From positions 1-64,000 of the forward strand of contig NZ_OY781940.1 in the NCBI RefSeq assembly GCF_963677315.1: a stretch of DNA of 64,000 nucleotides, given 5' to 3'. This stretch comes from an uncultured Sphaerochaeta sp. Lineage in GTDB: Bacteria > Spirochaetota > Spirochaetia > Sphaerochaetales > Sphaerochaetaceae. Under the pieces are notes generated by a model. It worked only from the letters and a program-made list of their open reading frames with translations, was not told the DNA's origin and made no database searches. A program made the translations under genes and the position numbers. Shown in pieces: positions 63,086-64,000 of the stretch; positions within the stretch are counted from its first letter, which is position 1, and every line of letters starts with the position of its first letter.

Positions 63086-64000
63086 AACGAATTCTCAAAC
63101 CAAGGGAACGGGAGCGATTACTAGGAACGCTCTATAGCGCTCCCATGGGGCTCTGGTTCACACTTTTCTTCACAATTCCCATCAGTATCATCATCCTCTA
63201 CAGTTTCCTCAAGCGAGGTCTCTATGGAGGTGTTGAGTGGGAGTTCTCCCTTTCTGCCTACCAGCAGATGTTCAACCCAAGCTTTGCCAAGGTACTGCTC
63301 AGGACAGTGTGGATCAGTGTAGTCTCAACATTGCTCTGTCTTCTCATTGCCCTACCCTGTGGCTATGCGATGGCAAAAAGCAAGCATCAGACCTTCCTCC
63401 TGTTCTTGATCATCATACCCTTCTGGACCAACTCCCTGATCCGCATCTATGCCTGGATCTCCATACTATCGAGTGAAGGATTTCTCAACTCGCTTCTGAA
63501 GAACCTTGGGCTGATCGATCAGAGCCTCTCCCTGATTTACAACAACCAGGCAGTCATCGTTGTCCTGATCTACATGTATCTCCCCTTTGCGATTCTTCCG
63601 CTCTTCACGACCATAGACAAGTTCGACTTCGCCTTGCTCGATGCAGCCAGGGACCTGGGTGCAACCAAGCTGGAGTCGATCATCAAGGTCATGATTCCCA
63701 ATATCAAGAGCGGAGTGAGTACTGCCTTCATTTTCACCTTCATTCCTATCTTTGGTGCCTACACCGTACCACTCCTGGTTGGCGGCAAGGACTCCACCAT
63801 GATCGGAAATATCATCGTCGACCAAGTCTCCAAAACAAGGAACTGGCCTCTTGCCTCTGCCTTCTCCATGGTACTGACCCTGATCTCACTCATTGGAGTA
63901 TTCTGGATGCTGTACAGTGGAAAGAGAGAGCTTCACCAGAAGAAGAGCAATCAACAGGCACTCGAGCAGAATATCAAGCTGCACCACAGCTCACGGGGGA
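63082..64000 (+). CDS. potB: PotB, polyamine-type ABC transporter permease (runs off the right edge)
   Basis: The frame is open from the ATG at 63082 (overlapping the potA stop, ATGA) to the window end, over 300 codons. It has about six membrane segments, starting SAPMGLWFTLFFTIPISIII. The ABC permease coupling motif DAARDLGATKLESIIKVMIP is present, as is PLLVGGKDSTMIGN of the PotB/spermidine type. It pairs with PotA and presumably a PotC and PotD beyond the window. Its C-terminus is not seen. Confidence 0.92.
   Translation, partial: MKRILKPRERERLLGTLYSAPMGLWFTLFFTIPISIIILYSFLKRGLYGGVEWEFSLSAYQQMFNPSFAKVLLRTVWISVVSTLLCLLIALPCGYAMAKSKHQTFLLFLIIIPFWTNSLIRIYAWISILSSEGFLNSLLKNLGLIDQSLSLIYNNQAVIVVLIYMYLPFAILPLFTTIDKFDFALLDAARDLGATKLESIIKVMIPNIKSGVSTAFIFTFIPIFGAYTVPLLVGGKDSTMIGNIIVDQVSKTRNWPLASAFSMVLTLISLIGVFWMLYSGKRELHQKKSNQQALEQNIKLHHSSRG

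Overview
The window looks like chromosomal DNA of a mid-GC, diderm, anaerobic or microaerobic bacterium. I infer a spirochaete of the Sphaerochaeta type. The hints are lipoprotein signal peptides, a beta-barrel-like outer-membrane protein, desulfoferrodoxin plus Fe/Mn superoxide dismutase, a selenium/molybdenum hydroxylase maturation cluster, ferredoxin-type oxidoreductases and GPH-type sugar uptake. The lineage is an inference that a 16S or protein search would settle. Genes are dense, often overlap by 4 bases (ATGA/GTGA), and mostly have clear AGGAGG-like ribosome binding sites.

Layout. 1-4.2 kb: molybdenum hydroxylase maturation genes (yqeC, frameshifted; an XdhC-YqeB fusion; an XdhC-like protein with its two domains in reversed order). 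4.2-12.1 kb: a FemAB-type transferase, then the phosphate system: phoR, convergent with pstS-pstC-pstA-pstB-phoU. 12.2-16.8 kb: a desulfoferrodoxin lacking key active-site residues, a nicotinamidase-like hydrolase, a double-length nucleoside diphosphate kinase, a DUF438-type PAS protein and a lipoprotein with two LCCL domains. 16.8-35.5 kb: a GGDEF/EAL protein, AEC carrier, NapH-like polyferredoxin, serpin, GPH symporter, two PlsC-type acyltransferases, an MFS transporter, two aldo/keto reductases flanking an ADP-ribosylglycohydrolase-like protein, RecQ, and a LacI-type regulator divergent from a galactokinase-like gene with a palindromic operator between them.

35.9-46.0 kb is the most striking unit: a 2487-residue secreted Ig-like repeat protein with a Pro/Gly/aromatic tail, followed 14 bases later by an 856-residue exported protein with an Ig-like N-terminus and a probable outer-membrane barrel. 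I suggest a two-gene surface structure (fibre plus anchor). A BIG2 lipoprotein follows. 47.5-56.1 kb is housekeeping: threonine synthase, an aspartokinase/homoserine dehydrogenase fusion with a degenerate kinase part, rpmB, endonuclease III, tRNA-Pro, a hydrolase, a nitroreductase and superoxide dismutase.

56.3-61.4 kb is an integrated element in tRNA-Arg(UCU). A 46-bp copy of the tRNA 3' end lies at each side, with a tyrosine integrase next to the intact tRNA. Its one recognisable cargo gene is a HEPN-domain (RiboL-PSP/MAE_28990-type) protein, split by a complete 2463-bp IS66-family insertion whose 8-bp target duplication can still be read. Removing the IS restores a 252-codon reading frame. 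The window ends in a polyamine-type ABC transporter operon (potA, potB partial).
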